A stretch of DNA of 64,000 nt from Rhizobium sp. RM. Its GTDB lineage: Bacteria > Pseudomonadota > Alphaproteobacteria > Rhizobiales > Rhizobiaceae. This document shows positions 26,268 to 36,009 of the stretch, one piece after another. The stretch lies in contig NZ_JACAWV010000007.1 in NCBI RefSeq assembly GCF_013390595.1, positions 558,001-622,000 of the forward strand. Direction: 5' to 3'. Position numbers and translations under genes: made by a program. Position 1 is the first letter of the stretch. Each line of letters starts with the position of its first letter. A model generated the notes under the pieces. It searched no databases and was not told the DNA's origin. It saw nothing but the letters and a program-made list of their open reading frames with translations.

Positions 26268-27280
26268 CAACGTGCACTCCTCTTCTGAGCATGCCCCTTT
26301 GCGAAGAACGGCAGAAGCTTGTCGATCCGCGCAGAGGAGAGCGTGATGGCAATGAGAATGATTGCGCCGACAATCATCTTGAAGGCGAAAGGCGAGACAC
26401 CCATCAGGTTGAGGCCATTTTGCGTGACAGAGACCATCAGCACGCCGAGGACACAGCCGATGACCGACCCTTTGCCACCACCAAGGCGCGCGCCACCAAG
26501 CACAGTTGCGGCGAGAACGTCGAGTTCACGACCATAAAGCGCGTTGGGGACAACTTCTTCAGCGTAATGAGCCTGCATAAGCCCACCGATCCCGGCCATG
26601 AGACCAAGCCATCCGAAAGAAATGAAGTGCATGGCGCCGATATTGATGCCGAACCGACGCGCACCTTCGGGATTGTCGCCAAATGCATAGAGCTGGCGGC
26701 CGATTGTCGTGCGGGAAATCATGAACCAGGTCGCGACGCAGCAGACAATCATCACGACGACCGGCAAAGTCAGTTCCAGCCAGGAACCATCCGCCATCTC
26801 CCGTTCGTAGAAGACGACACGCGTGGTCAGCCATTCCGGCAGATCGTAGATCGACACCCCCTTGGTGAAGAACATCAACAGCCCGAAGAATATGTTGAAA
26901 GTGGAGATGGTCGCGACGATCGAGATGATCTGAAAGCGGTAGACAAGCGCCGCGTTGATCATGCCAAGGCCGATACCAACCGCACCTGCAATAATGAAAC
27001 CTTCGGCCCAGTTACCGCCGCCAAGCGCACCAAGTGCCAGCACCGTAACATATTGCACCACCGAGGCTGCAACGGCGAAGGATATGTCGATACCGCCGGA
27101 GATCAGCACAACAAGCAGGCCAACCGCGAAAATAATATTGACGGCCGAGACGTTCAAAACATCAAAGGCATTGGAGATGGTGAAAAACCGGTCAGTCGCA
27201 AAAGACAACGCGGTGCATAAGACAATCATCACCGCCAGAAGCGTGAATTCGGTCGTATGGCCTAGCATCAACCTACGCAT
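26267..27280 (-). CDS. CUT2-type sugar ABC permease (RbsC class), first copy
   Basis: A 337-residue membrane protein with RbsC-type GGIDISFAVAASVVQY and LGGARLGGGKGSVIG. It starts inside the end of the ATPase gene (eight-base overlap) and runs into the second permease gene. It partners with the ATPase at 27273 and the permease at 25272. Confidence 0.93.
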   Translation of the reverse strand: MRRLMLGHTTEFTLLAVMIVLCTALSFATDRFFTISNAFDVLNVSAVNIIFAVGLLVVLISGGIDISFAVAASVVQYVTVLALGALGGGNWAEGFIIAGAVGIGLGMINAALVYRFQIISIVATISTFNIFFGLLMFFTKGVSIYDLPEWLTTRVVFYEREMADGSWLELTLPVVVMIVCCVATWFMISRTTIGRQLYAFGDNPEGARRFGINIGAMHFISFGWLGLMAGIGGLMQAHYAEEVVPNALYGRELDVLAATVLGGARLGGGKGSVIGCVLGVLMVSVTQNGLNLMGVSPFAFKMIVGAIILIAITLSSARIDKLLPFFAKGHAQKRSAR

Positions 27281-28766
27281 AGACAGCTCCTTCCAGATCG
27301 GTCAACGACATCTGTCGCGGGTCATAGGTCGCCTTGATCCGGCCTTCGACCATGTGGATGATGCGATCAGCGTTGAAATAGACTTCCGGCGGCTCGTCGG
27401 AGATCAGGATGATCGACAGCCCTTCGGCAGCAAGCTTGCGCACAATGTCGAAGATCCCAGCCCGGGCTCCGACATCGACACCGACCGTTGGGGCATCGAG
27501 AATGAGGATCTTCGGTCCGATCGCCAGCCATTTGGCGATCGCGACACGCTGCTGGTTGCCGCCGGAAAGCGTGCGGATCGGGTCTTCGGGTTTCCCGATC
27601 TTCACCCCGAGCGCTGAAATCCAGTGATCGACAACATTTTCCTTTTTTGCCGGCGAGATGAGACCACCTGACAGAATTCGATCGAGCGAGGCCATGACAA
27701 GATTGTCAGCAATCGACTGCGGCTGGTTGAGTCCGAGCGAAAGGCGATCTTCCGAGAGATAGGCGACACCGGCGCGGATGGCGTCCCGGTTCGAGCCAAA
27801 ACGAACCTTATCACCCTCAAGCACAATCTCACCGGCATGCGGCTGGCGCATCCCGAACAGAGTGAGCGCCAATTCGGTCCGACCGGCACCAAGAAGCCCT
27901 GTCACGCCGAGCGTTTCCCCACGGCGCAGATCAAAGGAGATGTCTTCGAACTCGTTGGCACGGGAAAGATTGCGGACGGACAGCACAACCGGTTGGTCAT
28001 CATGGTCGGCTGCAATGACAGCGCTGTCGAAATTGCGACCGGTCATCAGTTCTGTCACACGCGACTGGGTCATACCTTCGACCGGAAACACACCGACCAG
28101 AGCGCCATCGCGCAATACCGTCATGCGGTCGGAGATTTCCAGCACTTCAGCTAGACGATGCGAGACAAAAACGACAGCCACACCGGAAGCGGAGAGGTTG
28201 CGGACAATTTCGATCAGATAATCGGTTTCCGACTGTGTCAGAGATGCCGTGGGTTCGTCCATGAAGACCAGCCGCGCTTCACCCACCAATGCGCGGGCAA
28301 TGGCGACGATCTGGCGCTGGGCAATTGGCAACTCCTTGAGTGGCAGATGAAGATCGAGCGAGACACCGAGACGAGCAAGGGCCTTTTCGGCCGCCGCCTC
28401 CATGGCGCGCTTGTCGACGAGACCGTATTTGCCGCTAACCGCGTATTGAAACCCGATATTCTCGGCCACGGTCATTTCACCGAAAAGCGCCAAATCCTGC
28501 CAGATCACCTGGATTCCGAGCGACTGCGCCAGGCTCGGGGTCATGGCCGTGATAGGCTGTCCGTCAAAGAAAAACTCTGCCCCTTCCTCGGGCTTATAGA
28601 CACCGGTGATGATCTTGATCAGGGTGCTCTTGCCGCAACCATTTTCGCCGGCAAGGCAATGCACTTCCCCGGGATTGACCTCGAACGACACGCCTTTCAG
28701 CGCACGGACGCCGCCGAATGTAATCTTGATGTTTTTGAGGGACAGGAGCGGTTCAGCGCTCATCAT
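27273..28766 (-). CDS. CUT2-type sugar ABC transporter ATPase (RbsA class)
   Basis: A 497-residue protein with two nucleotide-binding halves. The first half has Walker A GENGCGKST and Walker B RLVFMDEPTASL. The second half has the degenerate GLLGAGRTEL loop usual for this class, then LSGGNQQRVAIAKWL and ILDAPTVGVDVG. It energizes the two RbsC-type permeases. Two adjacent ATGs (28766, 28763) are both possible starts. Confidence 0.94.
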   Translation of the reverse strand: MMSAEPLLSLKNIKITFGGVRALKGVSFEVNPGEVHCLAGENGCGKSTLIKIITGVYKPEEGAEFFFDGQPITAMTPSLAQSLGIQVIWQDLALFGEMTVAENIGFQYAVSGKYGLVDKRAMEAAAEKALARLGVSLDLHLPLKELPIAQRQIVAIARALVGEARLVFMDEPTASLTQSETDYLIEIVRNLSASGVAVVFVSHRLAEVLEISDRMTVLRDGALVGVFPVEGMTQSRVTELMTGRNFDSAVIAADHDDQPVVLSVRNLSRANEFEDISFDLRRGETLGVTGLLGAGRTELALTLFGMRQPHAGEIVLEGDKVRFGSNRDAIRAGVAYLSEDRLSLGLNQPQSIADNLVMASLDRILSGGLISPAKKENVVDHWISALGVKIGKPEDPIRTLSGGNQQRVAIAKWLAIGPKILILDAPTVGVDVGARAGIFDIVRKLAAEGLSIILISDEPPEVYFNADRIIHMVEGRIKATYDPRQMSLTDLEGAVYA

Positions 28767-28825
28767 GGCAAATCTCTTCGCTCAGCCGCCTCTGAGGCGG
28801 ATGCTGTGAATGATGGATTAAGGGT

Positions 28826-28855
28826 GGGTCGCACCGAGCCTGCTCGGCGCGACCC
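28826..28855 (-). terminator. intercistronic stem-loop after the binding-protein gene
   Basis: GGGTCGC pairs with GCGACCC and the inner CCGAGC pairs with GCTCGG, with one mismatch between the two stems and a two-base loop. It lies about 16 bases after the binding-protein stop and 60 bases before the ATPase start. No T-run is visible. Confidence 0.65.
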
Positions 28856-28871
28856 CAGGCCTTGGGGAGGA

Positions 28872-29849
28872 TCAGAGGCCCATCGAAACCAGCTTGTCGA
28901 TGCTTTCCTTGTCGATCTTCAGCAGTTGATCGACCACAATCGTGTTGCCGTCCGGTGTGATCTTGCCGAGGCCGGGAATGTCGTCACCCGCCTTGGGGTC
29001 CTGACCCTTGGCAATACGGTCCGCAAGCGTGATGAATACTTCGCCAGCCTGCTTCGGGTTCCACATGAAGCCGCCGGTCAGCGCGCCTGATTTGATGAGT
29101 TTTGCGCCTTGCCCTGGCGAGAACGGGCCAATGACGAAGACCTTGCCGTCCTTGCGGCGCTCTTCAACTGCACGACCCGCACCGATCGGACCTTGTGATC
29201 CGAAAGCAAGGAAGCCCTTGAGATCTGCATTAGCGGCCATCAGGTCGAGTGCAGTCGAACGGCTTTTGTCGACGTCTTCGGCCACGCCATAACGGTCGCC
29301 GATAAGTTTCATGTCAGGATAATTCGCCTTGATGTAAGCGATCGCGCCATCGGCCCAGGCGTTGTGAAGTGGCACGGTCAGCGAACCGACGAACACTGCA
29401 TAGGAGCCTTTGCCGCCCATCTTTTCGGCCAGCAACTTGCCGTGCGCTTCACCAAAACCCTTGGCGGAGGCTAGTTCGAAATCCCATGTCGCGCCGACCT
29501 GCTTCGGCGATTCATGCGTTATAACCTTGATGCCGGCATCCTGCGCCTTTTTCAATACCGGTTCCAGCACCTTGGCATCATTCGGCACGACACCGATGAA
29601 ATCAACTTTCTGAGCGATCAGGTCTTCGATGGCGCGCACCTGAAGCGCGGGGTCGGCGCTCGTCGGCCCGACCATGAAACCATCAACACCAAGCTTGGCG
29701 CTCTGCTCCTTAATGCCGGCCTCCATGGCATTGAACCAGGGAATGCCGCCGATCTTGACGACAACGCCGACCTTCGGTCCATCGGCGAATGCCGCGGATG
29801 CGAGCAGCGCAAGCGACAGGCCCACAGTGGCCGCGATTATTTTCTTCAT
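28872..29849 (-). CDS. CUT2-type sugar-binding protein (RbsB class)
   Basis: A 325-residue periplasmic protein of the ribose/galactose-binding family. The signal peptide runs to AFA at residue 22. The mature part begins GPKVGVVVKIGGIPWFNAMEAG, the usual opening of this family. The start at 29849 has GGAGGAGGAAC upstream. It is the first gene of the operon that ends with the D-psicose 3-epimerase, so the ligand is probably a ketose such as psicose or fructose. Confidence 0.93.
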   Translation of the reverse strand: MKKIIAATVGLSLALLASAAFADGPKVGVVVKIGGIPWFNAMEAGIKEQSAKLGVDGFMVGPTSADPALQVRAIEDLIAQKVDFIGVVPNDAKVLEPVLKKAQDAGIKVITHESPKQVGATWDFELASAKGFGEAHGKLLAEKMGGKGSYAVFVGSLTVPLHNAWADGAIAYIKANYPDMKLIGDRYGVAEDVDKSRSTALDLMAANADLKGFLAFGSQGPIGAGRAVEERRKDGKVFVIGPFSPGQGAKLIKSGALTGGFMWNPKQAGEVFITLADRIAKGQDPKAGDDIPGLGKITPDGNTIVVDQLLKIDKESIDKLVSMGL

Positions 29850-29973
29850 GGATGTTCCTCCTCCAAAAACACTCCGGCAAGCTGATCTGCCCGCAGCGAC
29901 TCGGTGGTGCCACGCGCAAATTTCCCGTCCCGCCCATTCGAGACGCTCCTCGCCACTCCCATAGCAACCATCT

Positions 29974-30011
29974 GCACAATCGATATTGCTTTTGTGCACA
30001 ATCGATGGTGC
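29974..30011. promoter_or_regulatory. two tandem LacI-type operator candidates
   Basis: GCACAATCGATATTGC (29974-29989) and GCACAATCGATGGTGC (29996-30011) are imperfect palindromes with the central CG pair usual for LacI-family sites. They are spaced 22 bases apart, about two helical turns. They lie between the divergent binding-protein gene (29849) and the LacI-type regulator gene (30084), which is the probable binding protein. Confidence 0.65.
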
Positions 30012-30083
30012 AATAACCATAACACGAAGATACCTTTCGTCAAGTGGACGAATATTCTAACAATCGGAATCATTCGGGAGAGC

Positions 30084-31163
30084 ATGATGACGGACCACAG
30101 CGCCAAAAAAGCCACCATTTACGACCTGTCAGTTTTGTCCGGCGCGTCGGCATCCACGGTGAGCGCTGTTTTGAATGGCTCATGGCGCAAACGTCGGATT
30201 TCCAAGGAAACAGCGGACAAGATTTTGTCACTCGCCAAGGCGCATCGCTACACTGCCAACCTCCAGGCACGTGGACTGAGAAGTTCAAAGTCCGGCCTGA
30301 TTGGCCTGCTCGTCCCGGTCTATGACAACCGGTTTTTCTCCTCGATGGCGCAAACATTCGAGGCCCAGGCGCGCTTGCGCGGTCTGTCTCCGATGGTCGT
30401 TTCGGGCCGACGCGACCCTGAAGAAGAGCGACGCACTGTCGAAACGTTGATCGCCTACTCGATTGATGCGCTGTTCATCGCTGGTGTCACAGATCCGGAT
30501 GGCGTTCACCAGGTCTGCGCCCGTGCCGGCCTTCCGCATGTAAATATCGATCTACCCGGCAAATTTGCATCATCGGTCATTTCCGACAACCGTAATGGAG
30601 CGGAAGTATTGACGTCGGCGATCCTGCGCCATGCGGCACAGAACGGCGCCCTCGACCCGGCCGATGTCGTGCTGTTCGGCGGCCACGACGACCATGCTAG
30701 CCGAGACCGTATTGCTGGTTTCCATGAAGCAAAAACTGCCTTCTTTGGAATGGAAAGCGGCGGCGACATCGAGATCACAGGATATTCGCCACGCATGACC
30801 GAACTTGCTTTCGAGCGGTTCTTCGCGCGCGAGGGCCGCTTGCCCCGCTGTCTCTTCATAAATTCGTCGATCAACTTCGAGGGACTGCTTCGCTTCCTCG
30901 GCCGACATGATGGCGAGACATTCAGCGATATCGTCGTCGGCTGTTTCGACTACGATCCCTTCGCCTCCTTCCTCCCCTTCCCGGTCTATATGGCCAAGCC
31001 GAACATCTCCGAGATGCTCGAACGAGGATTTGAGTTACTGGAAGCTGCACCGGCACACCCGGTCGTCACCATTGTCGAGCCTCAATTGATTCCGCCAAGA
31101 ACCGCACTCAAAGGCCCCCTCGACGATATCAGGGACCCGATGCCAGTTCAGAATGCCCTCTAG
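30084..31163 (+). CDS. LacI-family transcriptional regulator of the CUT2 operon
   Basis: A 359-residue LacI/GalR-type repressor. Its N-terminal helix-turn-helix (IYDLSVLSGASASTVSAVLNG) is followed by the hinge region ANLQARGLRSS and a periplasmic-binding-protein-like effector domain. The start at 30084 (or 30087) has GGGAG upstream; the open frame further upstream runs through the operator region and is not coding. It is divergent from the transport operon and probably represses it until the ketose binds. Confidence 0.92.
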   Translation: MMTDHSAKKATIYDLSVLSGASASTVSAVLNGSWRKRRISKETADKILSLAKAHRYTANLQARGLRSSKSGLIGLLVPVYDNRFFSSMAQTFEAQARLRGLSPMVVSGRRDPEEERRTVETLIAYSIDALFIAGVTDPDGVHQVCARAGLPHVNIDLPGKFASSVISDNRNGAEVLTSAILRHAAQNGALDPADVVLFGGHDDHASRDRIAGFHEAKTAFFGMESGGDIEITGYSPRMTELAFERFFAREGRLPRCLFINSSINFEGLLRFLGRHDGETFSDIVVGCFDYDPFASFLPFPVYMAKPNISEMLERGFELLEAAPAHPVVTIVEPQLIPPRTALKGPLDDIRDPMPVQNAL

Positions 31164-31901
31164 TCAATCCGACCTGATGCTGAGATCTGTCCGCATCTGG
31201 TCCAGGAGAACCGCGATCTTCTCCTTCAATTCCGGATTGCCGAGGCTTGCCGGGTAAGAAATCGCCACTCCGAATATCTCCATCGTATCCGGGTCGCGCA
31301 TCGCAACCCCCTGCGATGACACGCCCTCGACAATCTCGTTGGATGCATAGGATCTGCCGGTCGCTCGTATTTTACCAATCCGCTCCAGCAACTCCGCATG
31401 GTCCCGCGGGGAATTCGGTGAGACGAATGGGAGCGGTTCCGGCACTCGGTTTTTCAGGCCGGCATCATCCAGAAGCGCCAACATGGCGCGACCGTTTGAG
31501 GTCGCATAAGCAGACGACTTGTAGCCGGGTGTCGAGGCAATCGCCAAAGGGTTTGAGCCGCGCACGACGCGAAGCACCATGAGGTCGGCACCATCGAATA
31601 CGGTAATATAGCCGGTGTGCCCGCCAATATCGCAAATCTGCTTCACCCGCTTGTAGATCATATCCAGAAAATGGTGGCGAGAGCGGAAGATCTGGCCAAG
31701 TTCAAACAGGCGCATTCCGGGCGAGTAGAGCCGCGTCGAATGATCATATTCCAGCAAACCCGACGCCACGAGGCTCTTTAGAGCGCGGTGCACGGTCGCC
31801 TTTGGACGATCGAGGCGACGTGCAAGATCAGCTTGGCCGATCGCTGGCTCCTCGAAAGAGAAGCACTCAAAGATTGCAATCGTATCGTCAAGAACACCCA
31901 T
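31164..31901 (-). CDS. IclR-family transcriptional regulator
   Basis: A 245-residue IclR regulator with an N-terminal winged helix (IGQADLARRLDRPKATVHRALKSLV) and a C-terminal effector domain that includes LRVVRGSNPL and YASNEIVEGVSSQGVA. ATG 31901 is preceded by GAGAGGTAGG. An upstream start would place the inverted repeat at 31934-31972 inside the gene. It is divergent from the hydantoinase operon and convergent with the LacI-type gene, whose stop it directly abuts. It likely controls hyuAB and the transporter. Confidence 0.9.
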   Translation of the reverse strand: MGVLDDTIAIFECFSFEEPAIGQADLARRLDRPKATVHRALKSLVASGLLEYDHSTRLYSPGMRLFELGQIFRSRHHFLDMIYKRVKQICDIGGHTGYITVFDGADLMVLRVVRGSNPLAIASTPGYKSSAYATSNGRAMLALLDDAGLKNRVPEPLPFVSPNSPRDHAELLERIGKIRATGRSYASNEIVEGVSSQGVAMRDPDTMEIFGVAISYPASLGNPELKEKIAVLLDQMRTDLSIRSD

Positions 31902-31933
31902 AGACCTACCTCTCGTCGAATCAGGACACCTAT

Positions 31934-31972
31934 TTGTTTCATTATTGGAATTCGGTGTCAATTTTGAAACAA
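31934..31972. promoter_or_regulatory. candidate IclR operator upstream of the hydantoinase gene
   Basis: TTGTTTCATTATTG and CAATTTTGAAACAA are 14-base inverted arms matching at 12 of 14 positions, with an 11-base spacer. The TGTTTCA/TGAAACA cores resemble the box bound by the IclR-family protein KdgR. The site lies between the divergent IclR gene and the hyuAB gene. Confidence 0.55.
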
Positions 31973-32137
31973 GCACTAGACTCCCTAAAATTCACCGCCT
32001 ACAAATTCCCCAACAACAAGAGAAGCTGAATTTTGAGGCATGCGCTTGCAGAGGCGAATTTTGCCCAAGGTCTCAGCTCGGGAACAAAAGGCTTGCCCTC
32101 AATGGGCCGGCTTACTCGCGTGATCTAGGATTGACAT

Positions 32138-35100
32138 ATGCAAGCTACTGGCCAGACGACCGGTAAGCGCCTGCGTGCGGGCGTGGATATCGGCGGAACC
32201 TTCACCGACTTCATCCTTTTCGACGAGAGCGCGACCGCGATCCGTCTGCACAAGTGCCTCACCACACCCCGCGATCCTTCCCAAGGCGCCCTCGGCGGTC
32301 TCGGCGAACTGGTCAAAGCTGCCGGCATCGGCATCTCAGATCTTTCCGAGATCGTCCACGGTACAACGTTGGTCACCAATGCCGTCATTGAACGCAAGGG
32401 CGCCGCTGTCGGCCTGATCACGACCGAAGGTTTCCGCGATATTCTCGAGATTGGAACCGAACAGCGTTACGATATCTACGACCTGACGCTGGCCTTCCCA
32501 ACACCTCTGGTCGAGCGTTCACGCCGTCTGGAAGTGTCCGAACGTATCGACGCCGATGGCAATGTGATCCTTGAGCTCGACGAAGTCGCCATCCTTCGCG
32601 CTGCCGAGACCTTGAAAAAGGATGGCGTTGAAGCAATCGCCATCTGCTTCATGCATTCCTATCGTAATCCTGCCCATGAGCGCCGCGCCCGTGACATCAT
32701 CGCCAAGGCGCTGCCGGAACTTTCGATCTCGATCTCCTGCGAAGTCGTGGCCGAAATCTCCGAATATCAGCGTTTCGTCACCACCTGCGCCAACGCCTAT
32801 GTGCAGCCGCTCATGGATCGTTATCTTCGTCGCTTTGAAGGCGAGTTGGCAACGATGGGTTTTGCAGGCGACTTCCGCCTTATGCATTCCGCAGGAGGCC
32901 TGGTCTCACTCGAAACTGCCCGCGCCTTCCCGATCCGCCTACTGGAATCCGGCCCGGCGGGCGGCGCGCTGGCAACGGCCTGGTTCGGCAAGAATGCCGG
33001 CCATGACAACGTCATAGCCTTCGACATGGGTGGCACGACTGCAAAAGCCTGCCTGATCGAAGATGGCAAGATCGATATCGCCTCATATCTGGAAGCCGGT
33101 CGCGAGCATCGTTTTAAGAATGGTTCCGGACTGCCGATCAAATCGCCTGTCGTCGACATGATCGAGATCGGCGCGGGCGGTGGCTCGATTGCATCGATCG
33201 ATGGCGTCGGATTGCTGCAGGTTGGCCCTCATTCCGCAAGCTCCGAGCCCGGCCCGGCCTGCTACGGTCGCGGCGGCCTGAAACCGACTGTAACAGATGC
33301 TTCCGTGGCGCTCGGATATTACGATCCGTCCTTCTTTCTCGGTGGTCGCATGACGCTCGATCTTGTTGCCGCGGAAAAGGCACTCGGGACGATCGCGAAG
33401 CCTCTCAACATCTCCGCCGTCGAAGCTGCATGGGGTATCCACCAGGTCGTCGGCGAGAGCATGGCGAGCGCCGCCCGCATCCACCTTGTCGAAAAAGGCA
33501 AGGACCCACGTGGCTATTCGATGATCGGCTTTGGTGGTGCCGGGCCGGCCTTTGCGGCCAAGGTGGCGCGCATTCTCGGCGTTTCCGAAGTCATCATCCC
33601 ACCGGCAAGTGGTGCCGCTTCCGCCTTTGGCTTCCTCACAGCGCCACTTTCATTCGACATCGTCCGTTCGCATCCGATCGGACTGTCGGAGAATCTCGAA
33701 GCGGACAAACTCAACGACATCCTCGATGAAATTTCGGAAGACGGGCGCGTACAATTGCGCAGCGCCGGGGTTGCGAACACAGACATTCTGGTTGAGCGTT
33801 CAGCAGACATGCGCCTCGTCGGTCAGTTGCACGAAATCAACGTACCGCTTCCAGCAGGCACACTGGACGCCGGCGCCTACGCCGAAATCCGCAAGGCTTT
33901 TGAAGGTGTCTACAGCGCTCGCTACACGCGTGTGCCATCGGAGGCAAAACTCGAAATCCTCTCCTTCCGCATTCGCGCAAGTGGCGCGGTGCCGCATCTG
34001 ACCGTCCGTCAGGCCGGTATTGACGGTAGCAGTACCGACGCCAAGAAGGGCACACGCAAGACCTATTTTGGAAACGGTTTTGTCGACGCAGGCATCTATG
34101 ATCGCTACTCCATGCGCCCTGGCATTCTGGTCGAGGGTCCGGCCATCATCGAAGAGCGTGAATCCACCACCATCATTCCTCCGGGCGACAAGGTGACGGT
34201 GGACGAGACCGGCAATCTGCGAATTCGGATCGCGGAAACCGCCAAGGGTGCAACCATCGTCGACGAGACGATGTCACTCGAAGAAGCGAGCAAGCGCATC
34301 CAGTCCGATCCAATCGCGCTGGAGGTGATGTGGAGCCGTCTCGTCAACGTCGCCGAAGAAATGTGGTCGACGGTTTGCCGCACGGCTTTCTCGCTGATCA
34401 TCTCCGAAAGCCAGGATTTCGGATGCGCCATTCTCGACCCACATGGCGAAACGCTGGCGCATTCGGCACGCGTCATGCCGGTCTTCAATCTCACTCTGCC
34501 GATGGCCGTGAAGGCGATCATCGAACGTTATCCTGTAGATACTATGAAACCGGGTGATGTCTACATCACCAACGACCCATGGCTTTGCGCGGGTCATCTC
34601 TTTGATCTCGCCATCGTTACGCCAGTCTTCCATCGCGGTCGCGTTGTGGCGTTGATGGGAACTGTCGGCCATGTAGGCGATATCGGCGGCAGCCGCGATG
34701 GCCTTAACGTGACCGAGCTTTATGAAGAAGGCATCCAGATCCCGGCCATGAAACTGGTCCGTGAGGGCGAAGAAAACGAAGACCTGTTCCGTTTGATGGC
34801 GGACAATATTCGCGACAGCGATCAGGTTCTTGGCGACGTGCGCTCCTTCATCTCCGCCAATGAGACCGGCTCAGCTCGCATGCGTTCCTTCATGGAGGAA
34901 TACGGCATGCATGACCTCAAGGCACTGTCGCACGTCGTTCAGTCACTTTCGGAAAAGGCGATGCGCGACGCGGTCAGCAAATTGAAGGACGGCGTCTACC
35001 ATTCGGAGATTTCCAACAATCCGATGGGCTCGACGATGACCTTCCCGATCAAGGTTACGGTAAAGGGCGACGAAATCGAACTCGATTTCGAGGGAGCACC

Positions 35101-35998
35101 GCCACAGACGGTCAAGGGCGGTATTAATTGCACCCTGTCCTACACGACCGCGCATGCGACCTATCCGATCAAGTGCATGTTGACGCCAGGCATCCGTGGC
35201 AATGCCGGCTGCTATCGTCCATTCACGGTAAAGGCGCCGAAGGGATCGATCCTGAACTGCGAAAAGCCCGCCCCGGTGTCGCTGAGAACACGCACGGGCT
35301 GGTATCTCGCTCCGAACGTGTTCCGGGCCCTGTCTGACGCCGCACCTGATACGGCGCAGTCCTTCTCTGGCCTGCCTAGCCTGATGAGCTTCTATGGCAA
35401 GTCGATGGAGACGGGCGCTCTCTTCTACGAACTATTGCTACTTGGCGGCGGCCAGGGAGCATCACAGACCAAGGACGGCAAGTCTTCACTTCTGTGGCCG
35501 ACATCCGCAGCGACCTCATCGCTTGAAATGTTCGAGACACGTTCACCCATCGTCATCTGGGAAAAGAGCCTGATGACGGACAGCGGCGGCGCGGGTGAGA
35601 ACCGTGGCGGACTTGGTGTGCGGGTTCGCATCTCGCGTCGCAACAGCGAGGGTCATCCGATCAAAGCAATCGTTTCACCCGAGGGTGTCGACCTGCCGGT
35701 CGAAGGGCTGTTTGGCGGCAAGCCGGGCAAGACTGCAACCGGCAAGATCCTCGCGAAATCCAGCGGCGAATTGCTGCAGGACTGCGGCACCGGTGCAATC
35801 GTCGATCTGATCGATACGAATACAGTGGTCGAACTGACGCTTGCGGGAGGCTCCGGTTACGGCGACCCGATGAACCGCGACCTCGACAAGCTCGATGACG
35901 ACGTCAAGCAGGGCTATGTCAGCGCAGATACGGCCGATCGTATTTACGGCCGCACCGCTCGTCAGGGAGAACGCAAGAAACCCGGCACTGCAGTCTGA
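32138..35998 (+). CDS. fused HyuA-HyuB hydantoinase/5-oxoprolinase family protein
   Basis: A 1286-residue cytoplasmic protein with the whole HyuA subunit (about 1-700) followed by the whole HyuB subunit (about 724-1280). The length is close to that of eukaryotic 5-oxoprolinase. HyuA has the ATPase loops VDIGGTFTDF (16-25) and FDMGGTTAKAC near 297. HyuB has LVNVAEEMWSTVCRTAFS and SESQDFGCAI. Such enzymes hydrolyse cyclic amides (5-oxoproline, N-methylhydantoin) with ATP. It is the first gene of a plus-strand operon with a family-5 ABC transporter and an M20 amidohydrolase. The substrate cannot be decided between oxoproline, hydantoins and related lactams. Confidence 0.92.
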   Translation: MQATGQTTGKRLRAGVDIGGTFTDFILFDESATAIRLHKCLTTPRDPSQGALGGLGELVKAAGIGISDLSEIVHGTTLVTNAVIERKGAAVGLITTEGFRDILEIGTEQRYDIYDLTLAFPTPLVERSRRLEVSERIDADGNVILELDEVAILRAAETLKKDGVEAIAICFMHSYRNPAHERRARDIIAKALPELSISISCEVVAEISEYQRFVTTCANAYVQPLMDRYLRRFEGELATMGFAGDFRLMHSAGGLVSLETARAFPIRLLESGPAGGALATAWFGKNAGHDNVIAFDMGGTTAKACLIEDGKIDIASYLEAGREHRFKNGSGLPIKSPVVDMIEIGAGGGSIASIDGVGLLQVGPHSASSEPGPACYGRGGLKPTVTDASVALGYYDPSFFLGGRMTLDLVAAEKALGTIAKPLNISAVEAAWGIHQVVGESMASAARIHLVEKGKDPRGYSMIGFGGAGPAFAAKVARILGVSEVIIPPASGAASAFGFLTAPLSFDIVRSHPIGLSENLEADKLNDILDEISEDGRVQLRSAGVANTDILVERSADMRLVGQLHEINVPLPAGTLDAGAYAEIRKAFEGVYSARYTRVPSEAKLEILSFRIRASGAVPHLTVRQAGIDGSSTDAKKGTRKTYFGNGFVDAGIYDRYSMRPGILVEGPAIIEERESTTIIPPGDKVTVDETGNLRIRIAETAKGATIVDETMSLEEASKRIQSDPIALEVMWSRLVNVAEEMWSTVCRTAFSLIISESQDFGCAILDPHGETLAHSARVMPVFNLTLPMAVKAIIERYPVDTMKPGDVYITNDPWLCAGHLFDLAIVTPVFHRGRVVALMGTVGHVGDIGGSRDGLNVTELYEEGIQIPAMKLVREGEENEDLFRLMADNIRDSDQVLGDVRSFISANETGSARMRSFMEEYGMHDLKALSHVVQSLSEKAMRDAVSKLKDGVYHSEISNNPMGSTMTFPIKVTVKGDEIELDFEGAPPQTVKGGINCTLSYTTAHATYPIKCMLTPGIRGNAGCYRPFTVKAPKGSILNCEKPAPVSLRTRTGWYLAPNVFRALSDAAPDTAQSFSGLPSLMSFYGKSMETGALFYELLLLGGGQGASQTKDGKSSLLWPTSAATSSLEMFETRSPIVIWEKSLMTDSGGAGENRGGLGVRVRISRRNSEGHPIKAIVSPEGVDLPVEGLFGGKPGKTATGKILAKSSGELLQDCGTGAIVDLIDTNTVVELTLAGGSGYGDPMNRDLDKLDDDVKQGYVSADTADRIYGRTARQGERKKPGTAV

Positions 35999-36009
35999 AA
36001 ACGAACCAA

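Noticed and set aside
26291..27220. 309-residue open frame on the plus strand
   Set aside because: It is antisense to an ABC permease gene; the strongly charged, Asp/Arg/His-rich sequence mirrors hydrophobic codons.
28158..29090. 310-residue open frame on the plus strand
   Set aside because: It runs antisense through the ATPase and binding-protein genes and across their intergenic hairpin.
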